DNA from: Caprimulgus europaeus
Lineage: Eukaryota > Chordata > Aves > Caprimulgiformes > Caprimulgidae
DNA length: 64,000 nt
NCBI GenBank assembly: GCA_907165065.1
Contig: OU015528.1
Span: 32,324,515 to 32,388,514 of the forward strand
Direction of reading: 5' to 3'
Shown: piece after piece, positions 38,301-51,600 of the stretch
How the letters are laid out: every line of letters begins with the position of its first letter
How positions within the stretch are numbered: position 1 is the stretch's first letter
The notes under the pieces: model-generated
The model's input: the letters and a program-made list of their open reading frames with translations, nothing else
The model's database searches: none
What the model was told of the DNA's origin: nothing
Position numbers and translations under genes: made by a program

Positions 38301-41300
38301 TAAAGTCATGTAAGTATGCAAATCCAAACTTTTGCAGCAAGCTCTTGTTGTCATTTTTTATGTCAAAGGTGATTGGCCTGATTCCAATAGGGAGCAATTT
38401 TAAATAAACTCTCCTATTTACAAACAAACAGTAAGTATAATTCCCTGAGCTCTAGCTCCTTAAACAAATAACAGTGCATCGTATCAACCATACATACAGC
38501 TGCTACTTGTGTTCCCTCTGAAGCATATTGTTCTGAGCTCCTTTTAATAAAAAGCAGGGTTCATTTGTAGACACCCTGTTTCAAAGTCCATGCAAGAGAG
38601 AAAAATCTGATCTGCTGCTTTTTGCCCCAAAATAGCATTACAGAGCCACTCCAGTGGGGAAGCCACCTCATCCAGCCGGCTGCTGTGACGGGCTCCATTC
38701 CTAGGCAGACTTTGAGCTGATGGTACTGTGGGTGTGGGGGAAGGGGACCTGTCACAGCTGAGTAATTCCTATCTTACAGTATGGGCTGGAGCCCAGAGGC
38801 TGAAAGTCCAAGCAAGTCAGATTGTTGCTTCCTGGTCTCTGCAGCTGTTTTTTCCATGACGAAAATGGAGCCTGTTGGCAGGCAAGGGAAGGAAAATGTG
38901 CGCTGCTTGGTGCCATGCTTCCCCTACCCTGTACCAAGGTATAGGTGTCCTTGAGGTGTCCCCAAGGCTTCTCCCAATAAACACCACACAGCTGTAAAAT
39001 GAGCACAAACAGAAAATAGCCTGATGACTGTAAGTTTTTACTAGTGGTAGGATATGAAAGAAAGAACAGCTTCATCAGACCAGGCTGGACCTGCTTAGGC
39101 TGCCATTTCTATTGAGCTAACTGTAAATTGGCAGACTTCAACCTCTGAAAGGTTTTCAAGTGGTTGTAAGAAAGCAGTGATACAGCACTGAACACACACA
39201 CACGTGCTCACAGATCAGTTCCCCACACCGTGTACTTTAAATGCAACTCCCCAGGCTACTCTGTTCATGGCTCTGAAGCCTGAAATTGGAGTGATCGGAT
39301 ATAAGGTTATGTGCCTGTCAGCCCGGGCCTCCCCAGCTGAGCCTGGTCAGTAAATATATCGGATTTCTCTACATTTGAGAGTTCCAGAAGTGAGACTCCG
39401 GCCACCGGCTCTAAGTGTAGGAAAGTACTTATCCCGAAGATGGTAACAAGGCAAACTGGCATGTTGTTTTTTTCTAGCAGGATTATCTACCCTCATCAAT
39501 CACATCTCATACTTGCAAACTAAATTAACAGTTCTCCATGTCAACTGAGTTTTTGTTGCCCAAGCTCAGCTGTGATCGCAAAGAAACAATGGAAATGTTT
39601 GCACACATAAACAACAGCACCTAGGCAACAAAATAGAGGAACCTGACCTGCTAGTGCAGGATGTGAAACCGGCTGCTCCTGTGAAACCAGGGAGGGCAGG
39701 GACATGGTGGAACAACTAAAGTCACAAGAACACACACAGTCAAGGGTAGGCATTGCTCAGAAATGGAGGTGTAAAGGGACAACCAGTGGCTGTCAATGAA
39801 TGTCAGGGTTATGAGAGTGGAAGGAGCAAGGGATGCTGTAGCTAGTAGATAGTTGATTTAGATTTAAATAATTTGGAGGAAGTAAAACTTTTGTTGGGAT
39901 AGTGTTGAGAACTTGCTGAAGCACTTCCTTTCCTCTCTGAGCCATCACACAACTAAACTTGCAGCCTTAAACCTTCCTTAGCCACCATTCCTTTTCCTTT
40001 CCCCTCCCTTGCTGCCTCATGAATCTCCACCTGAACCCATCTGTCCAGGTCTGGATTTTTCAATATCTTTCACTCTCCAGACTGAGCAGCCTCTCATTAC
40101 AGTCTGCAGGTCATAAATAATGCATTGGGAAACTTCAGTCTTTGTTCACAAAAAGCTTGAGCCAGCTGGCAGCATCTGCATTTCCTGTAGTCGGTGTAAT
40201 TGCCCAGTTTGTTAAAAAATGTACCCAACCTTGATATTTCAGGAAGGCAAATCTTGAGAGGCAACTCTAAAGAGAAAAGGACACCATCTCTGCTGAATCA
40301 AAATGATGTTTTCCTTGTGAGAGCAGCAAAGTCTGGCTCTTATTGGAGGTCCCTAGTGCTGACATCCCTCTAGCCCACCGTGCACCCATCCTCCATGGCA
40401 TTGCCAGCAGTGGTGTGGGGTCATGCCAAGCTAGATGTGCCTCATGCCCTGAGAGGGAGCGTCCTACAAGGGTTGCCACAGAAAGAGCTTGGCCACCACC
40501 TTGGGCAAGTTCCATGGCCTTCCTCATGCTCCATGGTTCTCCATGCAGGACAGGCCTAAGCTGATGGGGGTCACAGTATCCAGCCTCATGTATGGGCTGA
40601 GGATTTTTATCCCAGTATTTATATGCTCTTCCATGGCTGTAAGAAGTTTCAGCTCATATGAAGGGATAGAAAGACCATTTGGCAACTGGAAATCTTCCAG
40701 ACTCGGAATAACTGAGGGACTAAGATATCCTAAACATATAACCCTGGGAGATTATACAGATTGATACTGGTTAAATCCTTCTTCTCTGGAACCAGACAGA
40801 TGGCATTATATCTAATATGGCTCATTTGCCCTAACACTCTCTGGAAGTCCCTAATGCATAAAAGTTACCTGCCAGGCCCCAAATCTGTCTAGCAGGACCA
40901 TTTCTTGCATTCAAGACTGACCAAAGAGTGCTTTCTGTGTCAGTGTAAAGAAGTCCATTCAAATCCCTTTCTTGATTTAGATTATATTGCTCTAATTGAA
41001 GGTTCAGGATTTAAAAGAAAAATTGACCAAATACATTATTCATCTAATATTAGAGAACGTAAAACTGCTAGGAGTTAAGCCAGGAGACCAGTAAGAACCA
41101 AGGAGCACTGTACGTTATGAAGAATAATAATGTGCCTGTGTTAAGTGTCTGCATGATGCAGGGTAAATGAGTGGTTTTTTAAATGCCTTAGTATAGATTG
41201 AATTGAGATGAATCACCTTAATTTTCAAGGACAGCCTGTCTGTGGCGTGGAAAAGCCAACCAGTACATCCAAATGCATGAATGTGGGAGTTTGTGTATGC

Positions 41301-42189
41301 AAGTCTTTGCTCCACCAGGGACTGCTGCACACAGGAAGCCTTTTATGCCTCAGCTGTAGGGATGAAATGAAATTAAAAAGTCAAAATATTCATCAGTTTC
41401 ATGGACAATTGGTCAGTACTTGTCTTTCTTGCAGTGGCCTTGTGGAGAGCTGCCCAAATCAGCCTTCATCTAGCAGGCTCAAGTGCTTGGGAAGGTGGGT
41501 AGGGCATCAGGTATTTAGCTTGTGTCAAGCTGTGTGTTTCCCTGGCCACGCTGGTGCCAGGATCTGCTTTATGTTGGATATGGAGATGAGAGGGGAACTG
41601 GGAGCTGCAAGGTGAGTGCATGAAGAGGAAAGACATAACTGTGAAAGCCTTGGTCTGCTGTGGGTGAGAACTGTAGATGTCGACAGAAGTATTATTAAGT
41701 GATCACCACCTCTGCTTAAAATGTCTTGATCAGCCTCTAATTACTGTTTCAGTGCAAGGCTGCCTGCTCGGGAGAGGCTGTGGAGTCATAGCAGCAAAGC
41801 TCAGAGCTCAGCTGCTGCTTCTGTCCTCCCGTAGTCACATTTAGGACTTAGAGGTGTTACTGCTCTCTGAGCAGGACTTCTTGCTACAAATGATGGATTA
41901 AGTCAAAATGACATTGCTAACTTTGCTTCTTCTGCCAACAACTTTGTATGAAGATGATCAGAGATTTCCAGTGCCTCTACTGACAGGATCTGGCAAGATT
42001 TGATCATTAGCTCAGTTTTTCCCTTGTCAGTAAACTCAGAGGTGTGTCCCTCCAGACCTGCTCTGTCACTGCTCCTGCTGAGCATTCACATGGCAGCTGT
42101 GGTTTGGCTGTTGTGCCATCAGTATGCTGGTGACATTCTGCTGCGTGACTTTTTTTCAGCAGATCCAGATGGTGTGATTGCCTTTTCCG

Positions 42190-42200
42190 CCCCCCCCCCC
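42190..42200 (+). repeat. C11 homopolymer
   Basis: Eleven C lie within a short GC-rich patch. It is likely to be length-variable and prone to sequencing error. Confidence 0.9.
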
Positions 42201-45137
42201 GCCCTGAACCTGGCCAATGCAGAGGGCTGGAGGAGAATCAACTGGCAGACAACCTGGCAAGAGAGGGTGCAAGGTGCAAGGTCTGAGCAGATGGGCAAGA
42301 GGAGCAACCAAGGAGTTTGGCCATTTTTGAGCATTTTACAGAATATGCTGAATCCCAGTTGTCCACCTAATGAACTTCCCAGCCAGTGTCTTCCAACACA
42401 ACACCTCACACAACAGGATGGACTCTGATTTTTCATGGTCTCACCTTCAGAACATTGCAAGGTGCCGGCTGCTGCTTATGACAAGCCTGGTGAGGCTTCC
42501 TCTAGGAGAGAATCTGGGTCCTGCCTGGCCATGCACAGGGCATCAGAAATATCTCACTTATTTCTATCTGCTTCTGGAATCCATTCTATGTAATCTACCT
42601 CGTCAACTCCATTATGGGATTTGGGCAGTTCCAAGTAATAATTTGAAGCACTCACCAACCTAAGCCTTTGACCTGGAAACAGACATATCAGACTGATATT
42701 TAAATCAGACTTTTCTGTAGAAAGTCTGGATCTAGCAACAGCACCTTGTTTCATCAATTTTGTTTGGGTTTTTTTGTTAGGGTCTGGGAGTTGTTTGCCC
42801 TTTTATTAAAAAAAAAAAATGTCTAACTTTTGTGTGGGGAAAGCAAGAATGAAAATAAATGCTTGGAAATTCTCAGTCTGCTTAAAAATTTTGAAAGTAG
42901 ATTGAACTGATTTTCATATTTGTGGAGATCTTACCTAAAGAAGACAAACATTCAAAACCCAATAAAATGTTGCCTTTAATATGAGATTATTTATCTATAT
43001 ATGCCACTTAAATAGATACATGTAGTTTATATAGATATATAAAATTAGGCTTTTCTGAACTGCTAATCTTGAATAGACAAGCATTTGAATGAAAAGGAGA
43101 TGAATGATGGACAGCATAATGAATGAAGTCTGCTGAGATGATCAACAAAAACTTCCCATGTGAGAGGTTGTTCATAGTGTCTAGTTTCAATGCTCTGAAT
43201 TGCTTAACTGCATACCTAAGCTACCCTGAAGCAGATGAGGTGATTATTTTCCTTCAGTGAGCATTTCCAGGAGCCATTGGTAGACTATTTCATTTCAGAG
43301 CAGTACCTCCAGTCTGTACCTTTTTCCTGGTGGCCACTTAAGTTTATCTTCCAAAGGCAGGTATTTTAGATAGCACTTTTGATTTATTGCTGATGAATGC
43401 TAGCTAGTAGGTTGGATTGATGTATAAAGAGGAGTTTGCTGCAGTGGAGCTTAACAAGGTGTTGTAGGGCAATCTGTTTATTGGGTTTATAGGGGTAGAA
43501 ACACACACCGTAGCTACCGGCTTATTCTGACTATAAATAATGTGTATTTGTCACTTTCAGTAGTGAGGGAACCTGAGCAACAGGAACCTGCATTTATCTG
43601 CAGTTCTAGCTTCCTTCATGCATCACTGATAGTGGAAATGAAACACAGAAAAAAAAAAGATGAAAACTCTGCCATAAGCTTCAGTGGAACTTTAACATGC
43701 TGCAAGATGTTTCTGCAGGGATTTCCCATCTGCCTGTACCTACCAGAGTTACAGGAGCTTATCCACCCACAGTAGTCACAAAGATAGAAATGTTTTCAAG
43801 ATGTAAATGTTTCCCTGAGCATTAGACACTGCTAGAGATGTCCTTTATCCAAAGACTTTAGAATTTGAGATGTTTGGTCTCCTATCTTGCAATCTGAATA
43901 TATTCCATTTTCTATGCATTGCTTCCTTTCCACTCCATCAGTAAAAAGAAATTAGGGATACTCATGACCATTTAAGAATGAATGCAATATGCTATAGATG
44001 ATGCATTTTTACACGGTAAATTTTGTGCCAAAGTTCCTCTTTCTTCCCTTCCCCACTTTTGTACCGGTAACTGGCTACATTTGCTTCTGCTTTAAAGTTT
44101 CCTTCTTCATGCCTTTCCCACCATTAATTGTTTCAGCTGGCCTTTGTGAAGTACAGTCCTATAAAGTATATTTCCCTTTAAATCTCCAAAGAGCTGGAGT
44201 GTGGAAATAAGTGCTTCTGTTGGAAGCCTGGAAGGTGATTTTATGGTTTGGGAAACCACTGCCTGGGGCTGAAAGTCCCAAACAGTGTTTTCTCAGAGCT
44301 CCCTGGTGTCTGCAGATTGATGGCAAAGGGAGCAGAGATGTTTAATGAGCTAGAGATGCTTGGCAGTTTGAAGAAGGGACTTTGGACCAAAAATGGTCAT
44401 TGTAAGCATGAGGGGCACCAAAAGGCCTCTGACACATTTGTAGCTCTTTCCAAGCACAGCTGCTTATCCTGCAAAGAGAGAAATTTCTTCCTCATAGCTC
44501 TGTTGATTGAGTTCCAGGATCTGTGGCTTCAGGGACTCCTGCTAAACTCATACAGTCATGCAGGAAAGATTTTAAAATTAGTAATAAAAACATTGGCAAA
44601 TAGTTGTAGATGAAATCAACTATTGCTCTCTGAAGTAATCTCAGGCTCTATCTCCTCTGCCTTCACAGCTCAGTGCCCTGCAGAGATGAGCAAGCTAGCA
44701 CTGCATACAAGCTTTATCTTACTCTTAAAACTGGGATGAGGAGGGTGACCAAAACGACCCCCACTTTGCTTTACATGTCCATTTATGAGCCTAAAACATA
44801 TCCACAACAAACAAAGTCACCATTTGCCCCCTCTTGCTCTAATCAGATGTTTCTGTATCCTGGTTTGCTGCTGTGAGAGATGGGGGGACAAGTGGGAATA
44901 CTCAGTGCTGGTGTCAACTGGAGGTTGGTGTCATTTGGTATTTCACAGTTGTGCACTTTTGTGAGAAGCCAGTCAGCTTTGCTGACAGCTGGTTTGGAGC
45001 CAAGACACCAAAAGGTTAAGGTGCAGCTTCTCTGTGGCTGCCGCTGCTCAGTTTCCCATGGCGGGGAGGGACCATGCTGCAGCCACAGTCTACCCTCTGG
45101 AGTCCTCCCGGCGTGCTCACTTGGCTGCAGTGCTCTA

Positions 45138-45147
45138 CCATATTAGG
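45138..45147. promoter_or_regulatory. CArG box (SRF-type site)
   Basis: CCATATTAGG is an exact CC(A/T)6GG match. It lies 65 bp before a MEF2-type site and about 200 bp before a candidate conserved stretch. By rough expectation a few such matches occur by chance in 64 kb, so the pairing matters more than the site. Confidence 0.35.
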
Positions 45148-45211
45148 AGCGGACGGAGCAAAGCCCAGGAGCCAGGATCAGGAACTCTCCTGTCAATCTG
45201 AGGAGCTGCTG

Positions 45212-45221
45212 CTATATTTAG
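45212..45221. promoter_or_regulatory. MEF2-type site
   Basis: CTATATTTAG matches YTA(A/T)4TAR exactly. Together with the nearby CArG box it forms a combination seen in muscle and immediate-early enhancers. Activity here is inferred only. Confidence 0.35.
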
Positions 45222-45339
45222 TAATGGGCACATGGGAATAGCAGCTTAAATGTGGGAGGGGGCTGCTGGAATGCCAAAATGCATTTGGATCTTCTTGACT
45301 CTTGATGGAAACTCTCAGACTGTGCTATCTTTAGAGAGT

Positions 45340-45600
45340 CTTATGTAGAAATAAATTATATTCTCCTATTTTTGCAATAAAAAGAAAAGCGATTCATCTG
45401 AGGTATACCTCCACCACAATAGTTCTGATTAACAGCAATTACTGCATGGCAAAATAAAGCCCTCATTAAGTGTTTATTTACCCCCTTTTTTCAGTCACAT
45501 GCAAACTAATCAGCAAAAGTGTATTGCATTTAAATGCAATTATGGCAGCCATTATAATGTGAACAACAATTTAATTGTGGGGTTTTTTTTCCTTTTTCTT
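45340..45600. promoter_or_regulatory. Candidate conserved non-coding element with 18-bp palindrome
   Basis: This AT-rich segment is dense in homeodomain cores (TAAT, ATTA) and octamer-like motifs. It includes ATGCAAACTAAT near 45499-45510 and the perfect 18-bp palindrome ATTGCATTTAAATGCAAT at 45523-45540, which places two ATGCAAT half-sites back to back. Such composition is typical of vertebrate developmental enhancers in gene deserts. Conservation could not be tested. Confidence 0.3.
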
Positions 45601-48600
45601 ATTTTCATTGAATGTTACTTGAAGATGAGAGAAAATAAGAGTGAGAAAATACTGTTAGGAGCCGGAGGACTCTGATTTGCAATAAGCATACCCATGTTCC
45701 CCTCTATAAACAAACAAGCCCCCTTGCATCTAGTGACCATAAACCAAGAGAGAGCCTCCTAAATGGGTAAATTAACAAAGGATTTAGTGTGGTAGCAGTC
45801 AGATGCATCTGATGAGCCACATATTGTTTTAACGGAAACATACAGCTGTTCTCCATCCAGAAAAGCAGGACTTCTGGCTTTCAGGAAGAGCAGTGTTCTG
45901 TGGTTTTCTCTCCTCATTTTCCACCGAGACTGAGTGCTCTCTGTGAAGGCCAAGTGACTCCTCCAACATCCAGGACTGAGTCAAGAGCTAAATATGGAAT
46001 CAGGATTCCCCTAGTTCCCACTCATCTGTAAGTCACTCAACTACATAATCTCTAGGAAAAACATGTGGGGCCGAATCATCGTCAGGAATGCTGAAGGGGG
46101 AAATGCAGGTAAATCCTCCTGTGGAGATTAAGTTCCTCAATGCATCCAGTGAGAGCCAGAAGTTTGGCACTAATGATCCATGGAGGGATTGACACTTATT
46201 TTTTTGCTTAACTAGGAAAAAAGGAGTGTCTAGAGAGTCCTGTGGTCCTGTTCTGGGTCTTGAATGCCTGAACCCATTGCCCTGCCTCTCAGCAGCACTG
46301 CACCCATTTTGTCACAGGTTTGCTCTCCAGCCCTGTAGGCCTCATACATGGCAGAGGCTGGAAAACCTGATGCAGCTCAAGGCAAGTATTCCTTGTTTCT
46401 CTTCTGGGGCTGGTCAACTCTCTCTATGTGAGAATGTTACTGGACATTTTTTCTTCAGAAAAGACTGTCTGCCTTTGTTTAGCATTTGGTTAGTGACTCC
46501 TTCACATATACAAGGTATGCCTAGTGCATACATAGTTATATATAAGTATGTATGTCTTGAAGGTATATCCGTATATGTACTTGCTTTAGAGCCACTAGCG
46601 CCCTTTGGTGACATTTATCTATTGTTGAGTTTTGTTTATTCTTCAAAAAATACGTCTTAATGGGCTTACAATTTGATAACAATATTGTCTGAGCAGATTT
46701 TCCATGATGACAGCGTGACCCATGGCTAGGATGCCAAGAAGCACTCCTGCTCAGCCTGCTGTGGACAGAAACATATAGCCTAGGTTAGGTGACGCATGAA
46801 AACCTGCCTCCTCCTGAGGCTTACACAGGGACAGTCACTTGGAAATTACTGGAAATCATGGTAATTCCCATTCATGCTTGGAAGTGCAGAAATTAACATC
46901 TAGGTTCACAGCTGCCATAGGAGAAGTTCCTGATATTTTTGTGGGACTCTCTCTCTCTCTAGTTATAACAGCTGCTCTAGCATTATGAAGGAAAGCTAGG
47001 TTTTTTAGAGCAAATTCCTTTCTCAGGCTTCCTCCACTATTTACCTGGCATTTCATGAGTATGTGGCTATGTTGACATGGAGTATTTTTCTGAAAACCTG
47101 GAGGTAAATACAGCAAAATAATGTGGAAACACCTCAGCTTCAAAAGTAGTGACCTCAATTGCCAGCCTTTGACTTGGCTTAAGTCAATTTCTAAGCAGTT
47201 TTAGAAAGAAGGATGTGAGAAGGGTTTGTTCATTTTCCTTACAAGAAGAGTCATCCACTTTCTTTCTGTCTGAACTGCTGCTAAGAAAAAAAAGCAAAGA
47301 AAATCATGCTTTGTTTAAAAAATTAGGGGGTTTTTGCCAGGTGGATGTAGTGTTCTGTGAATAACGGGATGCACATTGGGTGTGTAGATAAACAATCATC
47401 AGTACAGTCTGTAAATATGCAATATATACCCAGAGTTTGTCCTGAAATTTTTCTTACTGCTGCCAAATGAGCGTGCTTCTGTCTGGAACAAGAGCAGCGT
47501 TGTTCAACATGGGAAAGCTGCCGGGGCTGGGCTGCCCTGCCTCAAAATGGAAGCTGTGATGCACTTGAGCACACAGTAAACACTCTCTTCTCCATCTGTG
47601 GTTCTCCAACACGTGCATCACGGTGGGTCAGTAGGTGTTTGAGCTTTGGCTTATGGTAAATTAGCAAGTGTCAAACACAGTTGTTAACAGCCAGAGTTCT
47701 AGAAGGAATGTACTGGAGGGGTAGGAAGTGGGTGGACAAGTGTGGTTAGTCATGCCAAAAGCTTACAGGCTGGGTCTTTGAGGTCTAGAAATAATTAGTA
47801 GCTCACGCCCATGGGTGTGTAGCAGAGAGATGCACTTGCACACTGTGACAGGGCCACTGCTGCTCAAAAGCCAGTGCTGCTCACCCTTTGTTATCACTGG
47901 ATTTGGGGAGACAGAGGAATCCTGGGTAAGACCTCTGCCAAAACAGAGTGCCACACAGAGGATTAGTGAAGCTATATTCAGGTTCACCCAGTGAAGTGCA
48001 GATTTACAGGTGCAGCCCTTTCTCTTCACCTCTTCTGTACTGCAGGGAATTTTGAAAGCAGTACCTCAATGCAGCAGGTACACTATATAAGAACAAATGC
48101 TTAAAATTACCTATAAGCAAGGAGCAAATCACTTTGTGTAGGGGATTACTAATGTTAAGCATCTTCCTGTTCTCCTGTGACACTGTCACACTGCTTAACT
48201 CATAGCCAAGTGGTGCCCTACATTTGTTGACTGTCTGTACCCGGAAACACAAATTAATTGAATGATGAACACTTTCTAGCAGCCTAGAAAGTCTAACCAT
48301 CATGTTTCAAAAAAACTGTTTTGCTCTACTAGACTGATCAGAGGCGTAAGCATTTCCTGAGCAGGAAAACCCATAATTTGGCATATGTTGGTTTACTGGT
48401 TCAGAGGCCTTGATCAGTGGGATATGAAGAAGACGTTAGGGAGGGATGTTTCAGGGAGGTTAAACATGTTTACTTCCTTTGTCACAGTTCAGCTGTCCTT
48501 TTCCTTGGAGTATTGACTCAAAAGATCAGAAATTGCCCTATTCAGAAACATTTTCTTGTGTCAGGTATCCAGCTGCTCCTCTGATCTCTGTCTGTATCTG

Positions 48601-51600
48601 TGTAGGTTCCTGTATCACTTCCATTGCTATTTTCCCTGCAGATAAATGAAAAAATGCAGTTGCAACTTTCATTTCTCTCCCAAGGAAATAAAATCTAAAA
48701 TTTCTCCCTTTGTCTGACAACTGCAACCAGAATAACTGTTGGAAAGGGCCATCCTGGACAACACTTGTTTCCAGCTCAGGCAGGGATGCTTAGTAGCTCT
48801 GACAGAATAGTATGTCACTGACCTGTTCTCCTCCATGACTCTTCTCAATCGATGCTAGCCTTGCTTTGCCCAAAGTGGTTCAAGATGCCTAAAACCAATT
48901 TCCATTTAGCACATTGAATTGCATTTGTAACTGAGAAGAAAGATAATAGAAATACTTGCTGAGAAAATGTGAGCCTTTGAGATATAGTTGTCGGCCTTTT
49001 ATTTTAAAAAATTATGAGATCAAGGGTAATACTTTATAATTTCCAGTGACCTTCAGACACAGCTGTAAGCATCACACTGGAAAATGTGTGGGTTTTTTTC
49101 CCTCTATATCCAGACCTGATCTGAGAAGGAAGATACAATAACCCCCTTAAACACATCTCCCATCACCAACTAAGAGGGCACTCTAGGTTTATCACCCCTT
49201 GTTTCAGTGATGAATGATGCTTCAGTCAATCAGTCCCAGAAAATGTGAAGAGTAAAGCAAACAAACCCAGCTGCTCTTTATTCTAGCAGGCACAAGAAGC
49301 CTTTAGATCTAGATAAAACATTAAAAACATCCATATATTTTTTTCCTACATAGAGTTCTCCATTCTGGAACAATCACTCTTCTCTAGGGTGGCCTGGAGT
49401 GATTTTCTCACTGTAGTGCCCCTCTCTATCAGTCTTCCTCATGCCTGGACCAGCATCGCACTTATGTAAAAATTACTCCAGGCATTGGCCTATGCCTTGG
49501 TGCCCTAACAGAGACTTCTTTGCTTACAGTCCTCTTCCAGCTGTTCTAGGGGAGCTGGGGCATTCCTGAAGCCTGAATCCCACAGCCCTCTCATCAGCCT
49601 TCGCCTCAGCTGTTTCCCCTTCTGCATTTAAATTAAGCCTGTTCACGGGTCTTGCATGGAAAAGGATGATAAACATTCAACAGGTCTTCTGTGTTTGTCT
49701 TCTGTCAAGTGAAATAATCTCCTTGGCAGCATCCTTTCCTTGAGACAAAGGGTAAAGACCAACAATCCTCTCCACTTCCCTTGCTGAACACTGGACGTGC
49801 AGAGTGGCACAGGCACATGCCCACAAAACCACCATGGTGAAGGTTTTCTCCTACCACCAGCAAAAACTGCCTCACGCAGGACCAGGTCTGGCTCCAGGCT
49901 GAAATTTCATGTGCTTCAGCCACAGGCTGCTTGTCTTGCTCTGAGCAGCCACATATGGAAAAGCTAAATCAGTGTTGAAAATTCAAACTGAAGAATATTC
50001 AGGTGGAGTCTGGGCTCCCTACCAGAACTAAGGACTGTGAGAAACTAGCAATCTGTAAAAAATTGTGGAGGTTGGGGACAAAAGAAAGAGAAGCAGGATT
50101 TGCCAGAGAAAAGAGGTGGTTTCATGTGCACTTGGGTGAACTGTTCAGTCTCGGAAATGACAGATGAGGCCAAAGAAATTTGTTGTTTCCTGTGGAGGTT
50201 GCATTAGTTTTCACTGGGAGTCTTTAATTCCCTGCATGTTGAAATGGGAAAGTTTAGGGTTGAAAATATAGAGGGATCATTCAGGGGGAAAAGGTCTTTT
50301 TTCAAGAGGCATGATTGATAGCTGAAATCCTGGGAACCACAGTCATCTGTTTGCAGAAAGCTTCCCCACAGTCCACACAGCTAGATTTCTGCCTTCATAA
50401 ATATTGTCCTTTCAGGACATATTTGCTAAATCATGTCCAGTTCACTATCATTTGCCAGCCTTGTTTAACTTCATTAGCTCTCTGGCCCAATTCATGTTGT
50501 TTAAAATGCATAGTGTTTCTTGGGAATGGCACATATGAAATAATGCAAACTGTTTAGAATAGCTTCACCCCAAGCATTCAGTTTGTTAATTCAGTTTGGT
50601 AAGTTAAAAGGAATTTGAGAGAACTACATTGTACTGACATGTTTCATTAAGGTCAGTAATGAAGTAATGTGTGTGAACAAACACGTGTTTGACAGTAAGG
50701 GAAACGGATGGTAGCAAGCACCCTGGCTCCCAGTGGAGTGTAGCCTTGTAGGGCCAGATTTTTTGCTGCAGTGCTGCCTGGTTTTGTAAAGTTAGAGCAG
50801 AGCTGAATTTGCCCTTTTGTGTTTCCTGTGGCAATGGCAGACATATATGCATGTACTGAGCATATAGTCATACTGCAACATTGGAGGGCCATCTACAAGT
50901 TGGGCAAAATCAACCGGGCTGCATCTGTTGGTCTCAGATTTTATATGAACAAATATTCAACAGATGTTGCATATTATCATTGGGAGGGGTGTTGATTTTT
51001 TATTTTTCCAGACTACCTTGCCATTGCCCCCTCCCCAGCAGTTTCAGAATGGTACTGATAAAGTATATGCATTTTGCCAATGAAGAGAAAACAAAGAATT
51101 TATGGAAAAAAATAAAAAGTGTTTGCCAGGATATCAGTTTGGAGGACCCCATGTGCATTGCCCTTCGCTGCACGGAGAAGACTGGCTCTTCAAGTCTGAC
51201 CCTGCACAAAGTCAGGCCTGAAACAGAGCTCAGGCTGGGTGAACAACATTACCCGGCTCTTACCTCATAAGCAATAATTGCTGTGGTGATTTGTTCCCTT
51301 GCATTTACAAATACAGCAGGGGATTGCACTTGGCTTTCAAACATTGTGGAAGTGCTGCTTTGTCCCTAGCAAGGTGCAGATCACATCTCCACTTTTGTGA
51401 GGTGCAATGCCTTTGGAGTCAGCAGCTCCTACTGAACCGGCTAATTGTTAAATATCTGTAAGTACCTTCTAACCTCTCTCTCCCATTTTCTTTTTCCCCT
51501 TCCTTTTAGCACATTCTTTGCTCCTGTTTTACTGATCCAGGCACCTACCCGCATGGGAGTGACTCAGTTTTTTCCCAGATTGAGCATCTCCCTGTAACTT

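Larger units (their letters stand above)
31812..45130. other. Intergenic DNA, no gene seen
   Basis: There is no supportable gene across 13 kb. Simple items are an A-rich tract (35277-35312: A19, then AG-interrupted A) and a C11 run (42190-42200). The segment 33590-34370 is somewhat GC-richer with overlapping open frames of no recognised family. Longer frames such as 41208-41615 and 42000-42428 show no domain and no sign of flanking splice-site pairs that would make them exons. Confidence 0.55.
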
